Positions 14,231 to 20,728 are shown, counted from the first letter of the stretch. The stretch is 21,420 nucleotides of DNA from an uncultured Roseburia sp. (GCA_947070915.1 CAMTDY010000023.1:1-21420); one strand, 5' to 3'. The notes: generated by a model from the letters alone, not told the origin. Program-made: numbers and translations.

Positions 14231-14737
14231 ATCAGCGATTTAATGATTAACGAGCAGATTCGCGACAGAGAAGTGCGCGTGATCGGCCCGGACGGAGAAC
14301 AGCTTGGAATTATGTCAGCGAAAGAAGCTTATTTGAAAGCAAGAGATGCTGACCTTGATCTGGTTAAGATTGCCCCGACGGCAAAGCCGCCGGTCTGTAA
14401 GATCATCAACTACGGAAAATTCCGGTATGATCAGGCAAGGAAAGAAAAAGAAGCCAAGAAGAAGCAGAGAACGATTGATGTGAAGGAGATTCGTCTTTCG
14501 CCGAACATTGATACGAACGATTTAAATACAAAGGCAAATCAGGCTCGTAAATTCCTGTCCAAGGGTGATAAAGTAAAAGTGACCCTTCGTTTCCGTGGCC
14601 GTGAGATGGCGCATAAGGATGTCGGACGGGAAGTTCTCAATGCATTTTATGAGAAGTTGGAAGACGTCGCTGCGATCGATAAGGAAGCCAAAATGGAAGG
14701 AAGAAGCATGATCATGTTTTTAACAGCCGCAAAATAG
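14231..14737 (+). CDS. infC: Translation initiation factor IF-3
   Basis: IF-3 binds the 30S subunit, prevents premature joining and checks the start codon. The product has the N-domain (MINEQIRDREVRVIGPDGEQ, then LGIMSAKEA), VKIAPTAKPPVCKIINYGKF, the lysine-rich linker and the C-domain (KEIRLSPNIDTND, KVKVTLRFRGREM). I place the start at ATC 14231, giving (M)SDLMINEQIRD and 168 residues, because it lies 8 bases after TGGAGG (14217-14222). ATG 14243 is about 20 bases away from it, and ATG 14171 lies inside the terminator stem without a ribosome binding site. A rare AUN start is typical of infC and permits autoregulation. The gene heads infC-rpmI-rplT. Confidence 0.93.
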   Translation: MSDLMINEQIRDREVRVIGPDGEQLGIMSAKEAYLKARDADLDLVKIAPTAKPPVCKIINYGKFRYDQARKEKEAKKKQRTIDVKEIRLSPNIDTNDLNTKANQARKFLSKGDKVKVTLRFRGREMAHKDVGREVLNAFYEKLEDVAAIDKEAKMEGRSMIMFLTAAK

Positions 14738-14778
14738 TGGTAGATATCTGCTACCAAATATAAATGGAGGAAATAATC

Positions 14779-14982
14779 ATGGCAAATCAGAAAATGAAGA
14801 CAAAAAGAGCCGCTGCAAAGCGTTTCAAAGTAACCGGAACTGGTAAACTGGTTCGTAACAAAGCTTACAAGAGCCACATCTTGACCAAGAAAACCACGAA
14901 GAGAAAAAGAAATCTCAGAAAAGCAACTCTTGTGGATGATACCAACGTAAAGACAATGAAGAAGATCATGCCATATATCTGA
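14779..14982 (+). CDS. rpmI: Ribosomal protein L35
   Basis: L35 is a small basic 50S protein. The predicted 67-residue product contains KMKTKRAAAKRFKVTGTGKL, followed by RNKAYKSHILTKKTTKRKRN and LRKATLVDDTN, the full family pattern. ATG 14779 follows TGGAGGAAATAATC. An in-frame ATG at 14764 overlaps the Shine-Dalgarno and is unlikely. It lies 41 bases after infC and 27 bases before rplT, the conserved operon order. Confidence 0.97.
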   Translation: MANQKMKTKRAAAKRFKVTGTGKLVRNKAYKSHILTKKTTKRKRNLRKATLVDDTNVKTMKKIMPYI

Positions 14983-15009
14983 TGGACTGGCGAAGGAGGT
15001 AAATGACAA

Positions 15010-15366
15010 ATGGCTAGAATTAAAGGCGGATTAAACGCAAAGAAAAAACATAAAAGAGTATTAAAGCTGGCAAAAGGTTACAGAGGTGCCAGATCCAAAC
15101 AGTACCGTGTGGCGAAGCAGTCAGTAATGCGTGCCCTGGAGACTTCTTACACAGGAAGAAAGCAGAGAAAAAGACAGTTCAGACAGCTGTGGATCGCGCG
15201 TATCAACGCGGCAGCACGCATCAACGGACTTTCTTACAGCAAGTTTATGCATGGTCTGAAGCTTGCAGAGGTGGATGTAAACCGTAAAATGCTTTCAGAG
15301 ATGGCGATCAGTGATCCGGAAGGATTTGCAGCTCTTGTGGACGTGGCAAAGAGCAAACTTGCATAG
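15010..15366 (+). CDS. rplT: Ribosomal protein L20
   Basis: L20 is an early 50S assembly protein and, in Bacillus subtilis and E. coli, an RNA-binding repressor of its own operon. The 118-residue product is of standard length. It has the long basic N-terminal helix (KHKRVLKLAKGYRGARSKQY) and the globular domain with RKRQFRQLWIARINAAAR and GLSYSKFMHGLKLAEVDVNR. The ATG follows AAGGAGG (14994-15000). It is the last gene of infC-rpmI-rplT, and a terminator lies 66 bases downstream. It is the most likely ligand of the attenuator in front of infC. Confidence 0.98.
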   Translation: MARIKGGLNAKKKHKRVLKLAKGYRGARSKQYRVAKQSVMRALETSYTGRKQRKRQFRQLWIARINAAARINGLSYSKFMHGLKLAEVDVNRKMLSEMAISDPEGFAALVDVAKSKLA

Positions 15367-15432
15367 TATATGGCATCTTTGAGCTAATTTTGACATAGTT
15401 TTTTGTTAAATTGTCTATAATGAATTTAGAGA

Positions 15433-15463
15433 GGGTACTTCATCCAGATGAGGTACCCTTTTT
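15433..15463 (+). terminator. Intrinsic terminator after rplT
   Basis: GGGTACTTCAT (15433-15443) pairs over 11 positions (one G-T) with ATGAGGTACCC (15448-15458) around the loop CCAG, and five T follow. This is a textbook terminator for the infC operon. Just upstream are TTGACA (15390-15395) and a perfect TATAAT (15416-15421) 20 bases apart. If these act as a promoter, transcripts would meet the terminator at once, so it could double as an attenuator for the peptidase gene. Confidence 0.85.
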
Positions 15464-15511
15464 GGACCAGAGGAGCCGGAAGGCGCCGTTGACTGAAAGA
15501 GGTGGGAAACG

Positions 15512-17212
15512 ATGAAAATCATTTATCGTAAAAAAGCATGGCTGGGAACAGGGCTGATCCTGTTATTTGTGCTGGGATGTTTGGCATGGAAACCAGCGAA
15601 GGCAGAGCAGACCAGTGGTGCGGGGATTCCTGACGGTCTTCAGACACCGCTTCCGGAAGTGCCGGTTCCGCCTTCGGAAACACCTTTTGTGACAGGAATA
15701 CCAGTCCCCACAGCGGCGCCATTGCCTGTGACACCTGCTCCTACTGCCACTCCGGCTCCGCTGGTGCTGAAAAATAAAAATGCGGCATACCGCGCAGGAA
15801 AACAGAAGGGGATCGGATATGGGAAGATAAAAAAGGGAAAGGTATACCGCATATCATCCTATGGTTCCGATTCCGTTACATTGTTGCCATCAAAAAAGTC
15901 TGTATTTAAGGTGACTGGCGGGATACGGAAAAAGGATATCACGTCAAAAAAGATCAGGGTTTCCCAGTCTGGGACCGTATCCTGTGCCGATAAGGCAAGG
16001 GACAAAAAACAGTATGCCATTGTGCAGGTGACGGCGAAAGAAACCGGGGAGCGCATTTATGTATATATCTATTTTGCTCCGCGCCTCTATACGAAGGCGC
16101 CGGTGAAACAGGTGGTGTACCAGGGGAAGACAACAAAGCTGTCTTATAATTATTCTGCCCCAAAGATTAAATTTACATCTTCAAATAAAAAAGTGGCCCG
16201 TATTGACAAAAAGGGGATCGTGACAGCGAGGCAGAAAGGGACGGCTGTTATTGAGGCAAAGGTCAGAGGATCCCAGAAGAATACGGTTAAAGTTAAGATC
16301 ATCGTAAAAGAAGAGCCCTGGCTGGTCGATGACCGGGACACGGTCTACAGTTATGAGGATATGACGGAGGACCTGCAGCAGATCGCCAGAAAATACCGGG
16401 GCAGGGCAGCGCTGAAGTGTCTTGGGACCAGCGAGGACGGGAGAAATATCTGGTGCCTTCGCATTGGTAATCCCTCCGCGGGAAGAAAACTTCTGCTGGA
16501 TGGTGGCATCCATGCGAGAGAATGGCTGAATCCGCTGATGCTCGTGCGGAAGAGCGAGGAAATCCTGCGGCAGTATCCCGATTATAAAAGTTCGCTGAGG
16601 AATACCTGTCTCTATGTGGTGCCCATGATCAATCCAGACGGCGTGGCGATTTCACAGTCCGGATTTGGCTCTATCCGGAATAAAAAGTTAAGAAAGATCT
16701 GCAAAAAGACAAAAAAGCCTGCCCGCACATGGAAGGGGAATGCCAGAGGGGTAAACCTGAACTTTAATTTTCCTGGCGGCTGGAATACGAAAAATAAATC
16801 TGAAAAACCGGATGGGATGACTTATCCGGGTGAAAAGGCGGCTTCGGAAAAAGAGACGAAGGCAATGATGAAGTTTGTCAACAGCACATCCGGGCTCAAG
16901 GAGGCGCTGAATTATCATTCCACTGGAAGCATTCTATACTGGAATTATAACGTGGAGGGGACACCTGCGCTCTATAGCAGGCAGAAGGCGCTGGCAGAAA
17001 AGGTGAACCAGTTTACCGGTTACCGGCTTATGCCAAAATCGATCAGCACAGATCCCAACGGTGGTTTTGGGGACTGGCTGATCTACAACAAAAAGATTCC
17101 CAATGTGACAGTGGAGACAGGATCCGTCATGTGCCCGTTACCCCATTCACAGCTGGGGAAGATCACCAGGGAAAACAGCAGCCTGCTCTCCTGGTTTGCG
17201 GGAAGCAGATAA
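15512..17212 (+). CDS. Secreted M14 zinc peptidase with Ig-like domain
   Basis: A predicted secreted 566-residue metallopeptidase. There is a signal peptide (about 1-31, ending AKA), a Pro/Thr-rich linker (about 42-83), a beta-rich region, a bacterial Ig-like (Big_2) domain at about 198-266 (KIKFTSSNKKVARID, GIVTARQKGTAVIEAKV) and an M14 peptidase domain at about 275-560. The zinc ligands H334 and E337 (HARE) and H469 (NYHS) and the catalytic E535 (TVETGS) are present. At the position of the carboxylate-binding Asn-Arg pair of carboxypeptidase A it has N417-F418 (GVNLNFNFP). Loss of this Arg is known in M14 enzymes that cleave peptidoglycan peptides, so a cell-wall DL-endopeptidase role is inferred. 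AAAGAGGTGG precedes the ATG. It likely forms its own unit. Confidence 0.88.
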   Translation: MKIIYRKKAWLGTGLILLFVLGCLAWKPAKAEQTSGAGIPDGLQTPLPEVPVPPSETPFVTGIPVPTAAPLPVTPAPTATPAPLVLKNKNAAYRAGKQKGIGYGKIKKGKVYRISSYGSDSVTLLPSKKSVFKVTGGIRKKDITSKKIRVSQSGTVSCADKARDKKQYAIVQVTAKETGERIYVYIYFAPRLYTKAPVKQVVYQGKTTKLSYNYSAPKIKFTSSNKKVARIDKKGIVTARQKGTAVIEAKVRGSQKNTVKVKIIVKEEPWLVDDRDTVYSYEDMTEDLQQIARKYRGRAALKCLGTSEDGRNIWCLRIGNPSAGRKLLLDGGIHAREWLNPLMLVRKSEEILRQYPDYKSSLRNTCLYVVPMINPDGVAISQSGFGSIRNKKLRKICKKTKKPARTWKGNARGVNLNFNFPGGWNTKNKSEKPDGMTYPGEKAASEKETKAMMKFVNSTSGLKEALNYHSTGSILYWNYNVEGTPALYSRQKALAEKVNQFTGYRLMPKSISTDPNGGFGDWLIYNKKIPNVTVETGSVMCPLPHSQLGKITRENSSLLSWFAGSR

Positions 17213-17241
17213 AAAAATGGGATAAAAAGATGAAAAAACAT

Positions 17242-17270
17242 TTGACAATGGGAGGGAAATCTGGTATTAT
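17242..17270 (+). promoter_or_regulatory. Promoter of the tRNA-Leu gene
   Basis: TTGACA (17242-17247) and TATTAT (17265-17270) are 17 bases apart, with the mature tRNA beginning 23 bases after the -10 box. This is a consensus-like sigma-A promoter typical of stable RNA genes. Confidence 0.8.
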
Positions 17271-17293
17271 AGTCAAGCAGTGTTAAATTGCAT

Positions 17294-17376
17294 GCGGAGT
17301 TGCTGGAATTGGCAGACAGGCATGACTAAGGATCATGTGTCTCTAAGACGTGTGGGTTCAAGTCCCATACTCCGCA
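17294..17376 (+). tRNA. tRNA-Leu, anticodon AAG
   Basis: The 83-base gene folds as a class II tRNA. The acceptor stem is GCGGAGT with ACTCCGC plus discriminator A. The D-arm has CTG-CAG and the leucine-type loop GAATTGG. The anticodon arm is CATGA-CTAAGGA-TCATG with anticodon AAG (17328-17330). The long variable arm is GTCT-cta-AGAC and the T-arm GTGGG-TTCAAGT-CCCAT. CCA is not encoded. Leucine is supported by the anticodon, the long variable arm and the discriminator A. AAG reads CUU and, if A34 becomes inosine, also CUC and CUA; most bacteria use GAG instead. Confidence 0.96.
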
Positions 17377-17392
17377 TTGACAAAAAGATGGG

Positions 17393-17416
17393 AACCGCCT
17401 TGAACAGGCGGTTTTT
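17393..17416 (+). terminator. Terminator after tRNA-Leu
   Basis: AACCGCCT (17393-17400) and AGGCGGTT (17406-17413) form a perfect 8-bp stem with loop TGAAC, running into five T. It ends the tRNA transcript before the amidase gene. GACAAAAA (17379-17386) can also pair with TTTTTGTC (17412-17419), extending the structure. Confidence 0.88.
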
Positions 17417-17485
17417 GTCGTTATGTATGGCTCGATGGCCTTATGAGGACGCAAACGGCCATAAAAAATGAGAGGAGAGGAACAG

Positions 17486-18220
17486 ATGAAGCGGAACATG
17501 AAAGCAGGAATAAAAATAGCAGCGGCGGTTTTTCTGACAGGCCTGTGCCTGTCGCTTTCGGCGGCAGATGCAAAGGAAGCCAGTGCGGCGAAAAAGAAGG
17601 TGGTAGCGATCGATGCGGGGCACCAGCTGCGGGGAAATAATGCCAAGGAACCAAATGGCCCGGGTTCTTCCACAAAAAAGGCGAAGGTGACATCAGGTAC
17701 TTCCGGCTGCGCAACAAAGCTGCCTGAATATAAACTGAACCTTCAGGTGGCAAAGAAATTAAAGAAGGAACTGGAAGGACGAGGCTATAAAGTAGTTATG
17801 ATCCGCACCGGCCACAACGTAAATATATCCAATGTTCAGCGGGCCCAGATCGCAAACCGGGCAAAGGCAGACGCTTTTGTAAGGATTCATGCAAATTCCG
17901 ATTCCAGTTCCTCTGTCAGCGGGGCGCTGACTATAGCTCCCACGAACAAAAACCGGTATCTGTCAAAAAAAGTGCGCAGTGCCAGCCAGAAGTTTTCCCA
18001 AAAAGTCATTGATGCTTTCTGCCGTGCCACCGGCGCCAGAAACCGCGGCGTCATGTATACGGACACGATGACGGGGATCAACTGGTGTAGGATCCCTGTA
18101 ACTATAATCGAGATGGGCTTTATGAGCAATCCGGCGGAGGACCGGAAGATGTCTTCGGCTTCTTATCAGAAAAAGATGGTGAAAGGAATTGCAGACGGAA
18201 TAGATTCCTATCTTGCTTGA
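17486..18220 (+). CDS. Secreted N-acetylmuramoyl-L-alanine amidase (Amidase_3)
   Basis: A zinc amidase that cleaves the bond between N-acetylmuramic acid and L-alanine in peptidoglycan. The 244-residue product has a signal peptide (basic MKRNMKAGIK, hydrophobic core 11-26, likely cleavage in the ADAKEASA region) and one catalytic domain. The zinc ligands are H46 (DAGHQ), E81 (LPEYKLNL) and H135 (RIHANSD), and the catalytic Glu is E209 (IIEMGFMSNPAED). There is no visible cell-wall binding module. ATG 17486 follows AGAGGAGAGG; the upstream in-frame ATG at 17468 overlaps that site. With the M14 peptidase on the other side of the tRNA it makes a small cell-wall hydrolase neighbourhood. Sporulation or cell separation roles are possible but not shown. 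Confidence 0.93.
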   Translation: MKRNMKAGIKIAAAVFLTGLCLSLSAADAKEASAAKKKVVAIDAGHQLRGNNAKEPNGPGSSTKKAKVTSGTSGCATKLPEYKLNLQVAKKLKKELEGRGYKVVMIRTGHNVNISNVQRAQIANRAKADAFVRIHANSDSSSSVSGALTIAPTNKNRYLSKKVRSASQKFSQKVIDAFCRATGARNRGVMYTDTMTGINWCRIPVTIIEMGFMSNPAEDRKMSSASYQKKMVKGIADGIDSYLA

Positions 18221-18241
18221 TGCCATTTTTTGTGATACAAT
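18213..18241 (+). promoter_or_regulatory. Candidate promoter for the SEC-C gene
   Basis: TACAAT (18236-18241) carries an extended TGA in front (TGTGATACAAT) and lies 17 bases after TTGCTT (18213-18218), which overlaps the end of the amidase gene. A small hairpin, CTGCCG with CGGCAG, lies in the leader near 18298-18316. The -35 box is weak. Confidence 0.4.
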
Positions 18242-18352
18242 GAACGCATAAGCGCGAACGCATATGTCAGTCAAGTATAAATAAGCAGATTATGGGGCTG
18301 CCGACTTGTCCGGCAGAATGAAAAAAGAGAAAAAGCCAGGGAGGACGATTAA

Positions 18353-18862
18353 ATGGCATTATTACAGGAATGGAGAGATTATGCATACGCAGAGGATATG
18401 CAGAATTCCAAAAAGGGAGAAGAGCTTTGGAAAAATTATTTTGAGCTGGAGAAAGGAATCTATGAACAGCTTCTGGCGAATCCAGAGGAAGTAGTCGAGG
18501 GGACGGTAGAAGGGCTGGCAGAAAAATATGAAGTGCCCCTTTCTATGATGGTTGGATTTTTAGATGGCATCAATGACAGTCTGAAGGAACCCAATCCCAT
18601 TGATACCATGGAAAAAGATACACCGGTAAAGATCGATATCGATTGCGAAAAATTATATTACAATATGGTAGAGTGCAATGCTGAGTGGCTGTATACGCTT
18701 CCCCAGTGGGACGAGATCCTGACGAAGGAGCGCCAGAAAGAACTGTACCGCAAACAAAAAGACTCAGGCACAGTACGCAACGAGGAACCAAAGGTGGGAA
18801 GAAATGAGCCCTGTCCATGTGGCAGCGGTAAGAAATATAAACATTGCTGCGGCAGAAAATAA
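18353..18862 (+). CDS. SEC-C zinc-motif protein
   Basis: A 169-residue cytoplasmic protein with two parts. The N-terminal part (about 1-135) is helical and acidic and I do not recognise it; it contains EGTVEGLAEKYEVPLSMMVG, a short stretch resembling a helix-turn-helix but too weak to call. After a charged linker, residues 149-168 are a SEC-C motif (GRNEPCPCGSGKKYKHCCG) with the zinc ligands C154, C156, C165 and C166 or H164. The motif is best known from the SecA C-terminus, where it binds zinc, SecB and ribosomes. Here it is an accessory module of unknown partner. The ATG follows AGGGAGGA. It is followed by the palindrome-rich leader of fba. Confidence 0.85.
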   Translation: MALLQEWRDYAYAEDMQNSKKGEELWKNYFELEKGIYEQLLANPEEVVEGTVEGLAEKYEVPLSMMVGFLDGINDSLKEPNPIDTMEKDTPVKIDIDCEKLYYNMVECNAEWLYTLPQWDEILTKERQKELYRKQKDSGTVRNEEPKVGRNEPCPCGSGKKYKHCCGRK

Positions 18863-18957
18863 GTTCTGGTGAAATCATACACAGAAAACCTGTGCGAAAA
18901 TTATGATTAAATAAGTTCTTACGAACTTATTTTGTGCAAAAAGCATGCACAGTAATT
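18858..18957 (+). promoter_or_regulatory. Palindrome-rich region upstream of fba
   Basis: Three successive inverted repeats occupy this gap: AATCATA-CACAG-aaaac-CTGTG...TATGATT (18873-18908), a perfect AAATAAGTTC-TTAC-GAACTTATTT (18909-18932), and TGTGCA...TGCACA (about 18935-18953). AATAAGTTCT occurs twice, once over the upstream stop codon (18858-18867) and once in the second stem (18910-18919), so GAACTTATT has two alternative partners. The second stem may be the terminator of the SEC-C gene. A weak promoter for fba (TTGTGC at 18932 and TATGAT at 18957) overlaps the third repeat. Confidence 0.4.
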
Positions 18958-18984
18958 ATGATAATATAAAATGGAGGTAAGGAT

Positions 18985-19848
18985 ATGTTAGTTTCAGCAA
19001 AAGAAATGCTTACAAAAGCAAAAGCGGGTAAATATGCGGTAGGACAGTTTAATATCAACAATCTTGAGTGGACGAAGTCAATTCTTCTCACAGCAGAGGA
19101 GTTGAAATCCCCTGTGATTCTTGGTGTTTCTGAGGGCGCAGGAAAGTACATGTGCGGCTATAAGACTGTTGTGGGCATGGTAAATGGAATGCTGGAGGAG
19201 CTTGGCATCACGGTTCCAGTGGCGCTTCATCTTGACCACGGCAGTTATGAAGGTGCAAAGGCATGTATTGAAGCAGGCTTTTCTTCCATCATGTTTGATG
19301 GTTCTCATTATCCCATCGAGGAAAATGTGGCAAAGACAAAAGAACTGGTAGCCATTTGCAATGACAAGGGAATGTCCATCGAGGCAGAGGTTGGTTCCAT
19401 CGGCGGTGAAGAGGATGGCGTTGTTGGCGCCGGAGAATGTGCAGATCCGGAAGAGTGTAAGATGATCGCAGATCTGGGCGTCACCATGCTGGCAGCCGGA
19501 ATTGGTAATATCCATGGAAAATATCCGGAGAACTGGGCTGGTCTCAGCTTTGAGACACTGGATGCCGTACAGCAGCTGACGGGTGATATGCCGCTGGTGC
19601 TTCATGGCGGAACAGGAATCCCAGAGGATATGATCAAAAAAGCGATCAGCCTTGGAGTATCTAAGATTAATGTAAATACAGAGTGCCAGCTTTCCTTTGC
19701 GGATGCGACACGCAAATATATTGAAGCCGGAAAAGATCTGGAAGGAAAGGGATTTGACCCGCGTAAACTTCTGGCTCCGGGTGCCGATGCCATCAAGGCC
19801 ACAGTTAAGGAAAAAATGGAATTATTTGGTTCGGTTGGAAAAGCTTGA
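18985..19848 (+). CDS. fba: Class II fructose-1,6-bisphosphate aldolase
   Basis: A zinc-dependent TIM-barrel aldolase that splits fructose 1,6-bisphosphate into dihydroxyacetone phosphate and glyceraldehyde 3-phosphate. The 287-residue product has the N-terminal AVGQFNINNLEW, the motif LHLDHGSYE (catalytic D84, zinc ligand H85), EAEVGSIGGEEDG (E135), the zinc ligands H178 (NIHG) and H207 (VLHGGTG), and INVNTE for phosphate binding. The ATG follows TGGAGG. It stands alone here, without other glycolytic genes. Related class II enzymes for tagatose bisphosphate share these motifs, but the overall pattern favours the glycolytic enzyme. Confidence 0.95.
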   Translation: MLVSAKEMLTKAKAGKYAVGQFNINNLEWTKSILLTAEELKSPVILGVSEGAGKYMCGYKTVVGMVNGMLEELGITVPVALHLDHGSYEGAKACIEAGFSSIMFDGSHYPIEENVAKTKELVAICNDKGMSIEAEVGSIGGEEDGVVGAGECADPEECKMIADLGVTMLAAGIGNIHGKYPENWAGLSFETLDAVQQLTGDMPLVLHGGTGIPEDMIKKAISLGVSKINVNTECQLSFADATRKYIEAGKDLEGKGFDPRKLLAPGADAIKATVKEKMELFGSVGKA

Positions 19849-19882
19849 TCAGTATAACGTCATATAAAAAAGCCATACTATT

Positions 19883-19916
19883 CCTGTAACGTTAACACAT
19901 TACAAACAGGAGGAAC
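19883..19916 (+). promoter_or_regulatory. Ribosome binding site of the Asn-rich gene with possible hairpin
   Basis: ACAGGAGG (19906-19913) is a strong Shine-Dalgarno region. Its ACAGG part (19906-19910) can pair with CCTGT (19883-19887), and GTAA with TTAC inside, which would partly hide it. I see no clear promoter or terminator between fba and this gene, so co-transcription with fba is possible. Confidence 0.35.
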
Positions 19917-19922
19917 ACAACA

Positions 19923-20204
19923 ATGGCTAAGAATTTTTTAGACGATTTCAATGAAAAGAACAGCACGAACAACAACTCGAATAACAATTCGAACAACAGC
20001 ACAAAGAATAGTACAAATAACAGTACTAACAACAGGTCAAACTGCTCAAACTGCCGGAATGCTTCAGGCTGCAAGAACAGCACAAATAACAACTCGAACA
20101 ACAGCACGAAGAACACAAGTAACAACTCCAGCAACAGCTCAAGTAAGAATTCCAGCAAAAACTCTACAAAGAATGCAAACAATTCTTACAACAGCACAAA
20201 GTAG
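19923..20204 (+). CDS. Asn/Ser/Thr-rich low-complexity small protein
   Basis: I do not recognise this protein. It has 93 residues, of which about 35 are Asn, 23 Ser and 9 Thr (over 70 percent). It starts with a less biased MAKNFLDDFNEKN and continues with repeats such as NNNSNNSTKN, found at residues 20-29 and 55-64 and encoded by 28-base copies that differ only at two synonymous positions. The centre has three cysteines, C41-x2-C44-x5-C50, in NCSNCRNASGC. It is mildly basic, with no signal peptide or membrane segment. A strong AGGAGG precedes the ATG. Asn-rich spore or coat-associated small proteins exist in spore formers, but nothing here proves such a role. Alternative frames over the same bases read as equally repetitive shadows. 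Confidence 0.75.
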   Translation: MAKNFLDDFNEKNSTNNNSNNNSNNSTKNSTNNSTNNRSNCSNCRNASGCKNSTNNNSNNSTKNTSNNSSNSSSKNSSKNSTKNANNSYNSTK

Positions 20205-20407
20205 TTTGCCACAGCGATCAGGCCGTCACCATTTGGGGGCGGCTTGATTTACGCGAAGGCACAAGCCAAGCTGGAATGCTTGCATTCCAGCTTGGCGACG
20301 CCCGCGAACGTGGGAAACTCGAAAACGTGTTTCTCATCGTATACGCGAAGGCGGTCACGTTTTACATAATCATGTCATATAATGTAATAAAAAAGAACGT
20401 GATAAGT
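20205..20407. repeat. Palindrome-rich spacer with 15-bp perfect inverted repeat
   Basis: This gene-free stretch is full of symmetry. ATCAGGCCG (20217-20225) pairs with CGGCTTGAT (20240-20248), a possible terminator without T run. GCCAAGCTGGAATGC (20265-20279) and GCATTCCAGCTTGGC (20282-20296) form a perfect 15-bp inverted repeat with a 2-base centre. TACGCGAAGGC occurs at 20250-20260 and 20342-20352. AAAACGTG near 20321 and CACGTTTT near 20356 are complementary. It could be a mobile palindromic element, a structured RNA or a regulatory region. A TATAAT (20378-20383) near its end may serve the next gene. Confidence 0.6.
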
Positions 20408-20728
20408 ATGAGTTTTTCGATAATACCCATCCAGGATCTGGAGAATTATCTCAAAAGACCGGGAACAATTCTCATAGATTTACGGGAGGAAGAAGATTTT
20501 GAACAGGGGCATATAAAAGGTGCCAGAAATATACCTTATGAGCGCTGGCAGGTGGAAAAAGAAACCTGGACCCACAGATATGACACCGTGGTATTTTATT
20601 GTGAACGGGGGAATCAGAGTATGTACGCGGCAAGGGAGATGAACAGAAAAGGCTATTATGCCATCAGCATTGCCGGGGGATACCAGGGATATAAGGTATG
20701 GAAAAGAAAGGAAACAAAGGCTGAATGA
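20408..20728 (+). CDS. Single-domain rhodanese-like protein
   Basis: A 106-residue stand-alone rhodanese domain, likely a cytoplasmic sulfur carrier or transferase. It has LIDLREEEDFEQGHIKGARN (about 22-41) and the active-site loop C65-ERGNQS-71 with the persulfide-forming cysteine, followed by GGYQGYKVWK. The substrate is unknown. ATG 20408 is chosen because a perfect TATAAT lies at 20378-20383 and the family begins near here. The frame is open back to 20276 through the palindromic spacer, which I regard as noncoding. The ribosome binding site is weak (AAGAACGTGATAAG). The gene ends in ATGA, overlapping the next start by 4 bases. Confidence 0.88.
   Translation: MSFSIIPIQDLENYLKRPGTILIDLREEEDFEQGHIKGARNIPYERWQVEKETWTHRYDTVVFYCERGNQSMYAAREMNRKGYYAISIAGGYQGYKVWKRKETKAE

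Noticed and set aside
17377..17382. TTGACA directly after the tRNA
   Set aside because: It is followed by the tRNA terminator and has no -10 box at a suitable distance.
19981..20113. Possible CRISPR-like repeats
   Set aside because: The repeated units are in frame within a coding sequence, are only two, and lack spacers or cas genes.
19892..20182. Leu/Phe-rich minus-strand frame suggesting a membrane protein
   Set aside because: It is the mirror of the AAC/AGC-rich repeats of the Asn-rich gene; no ribosome binding site on that strand.
19951..20247. Thr/Arg-rich plus-strand frame overlapping the Asn-rich gene
   Set aside because: A frame-shifted shadow of the same repeats; the other frame has the strong AGGAGG start.
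20276..20407. N-terminal extension of the rhodanese
   Set aside because: It would translate half of the 15-bp palindrome and a TATAAT box, and adds no family residues.
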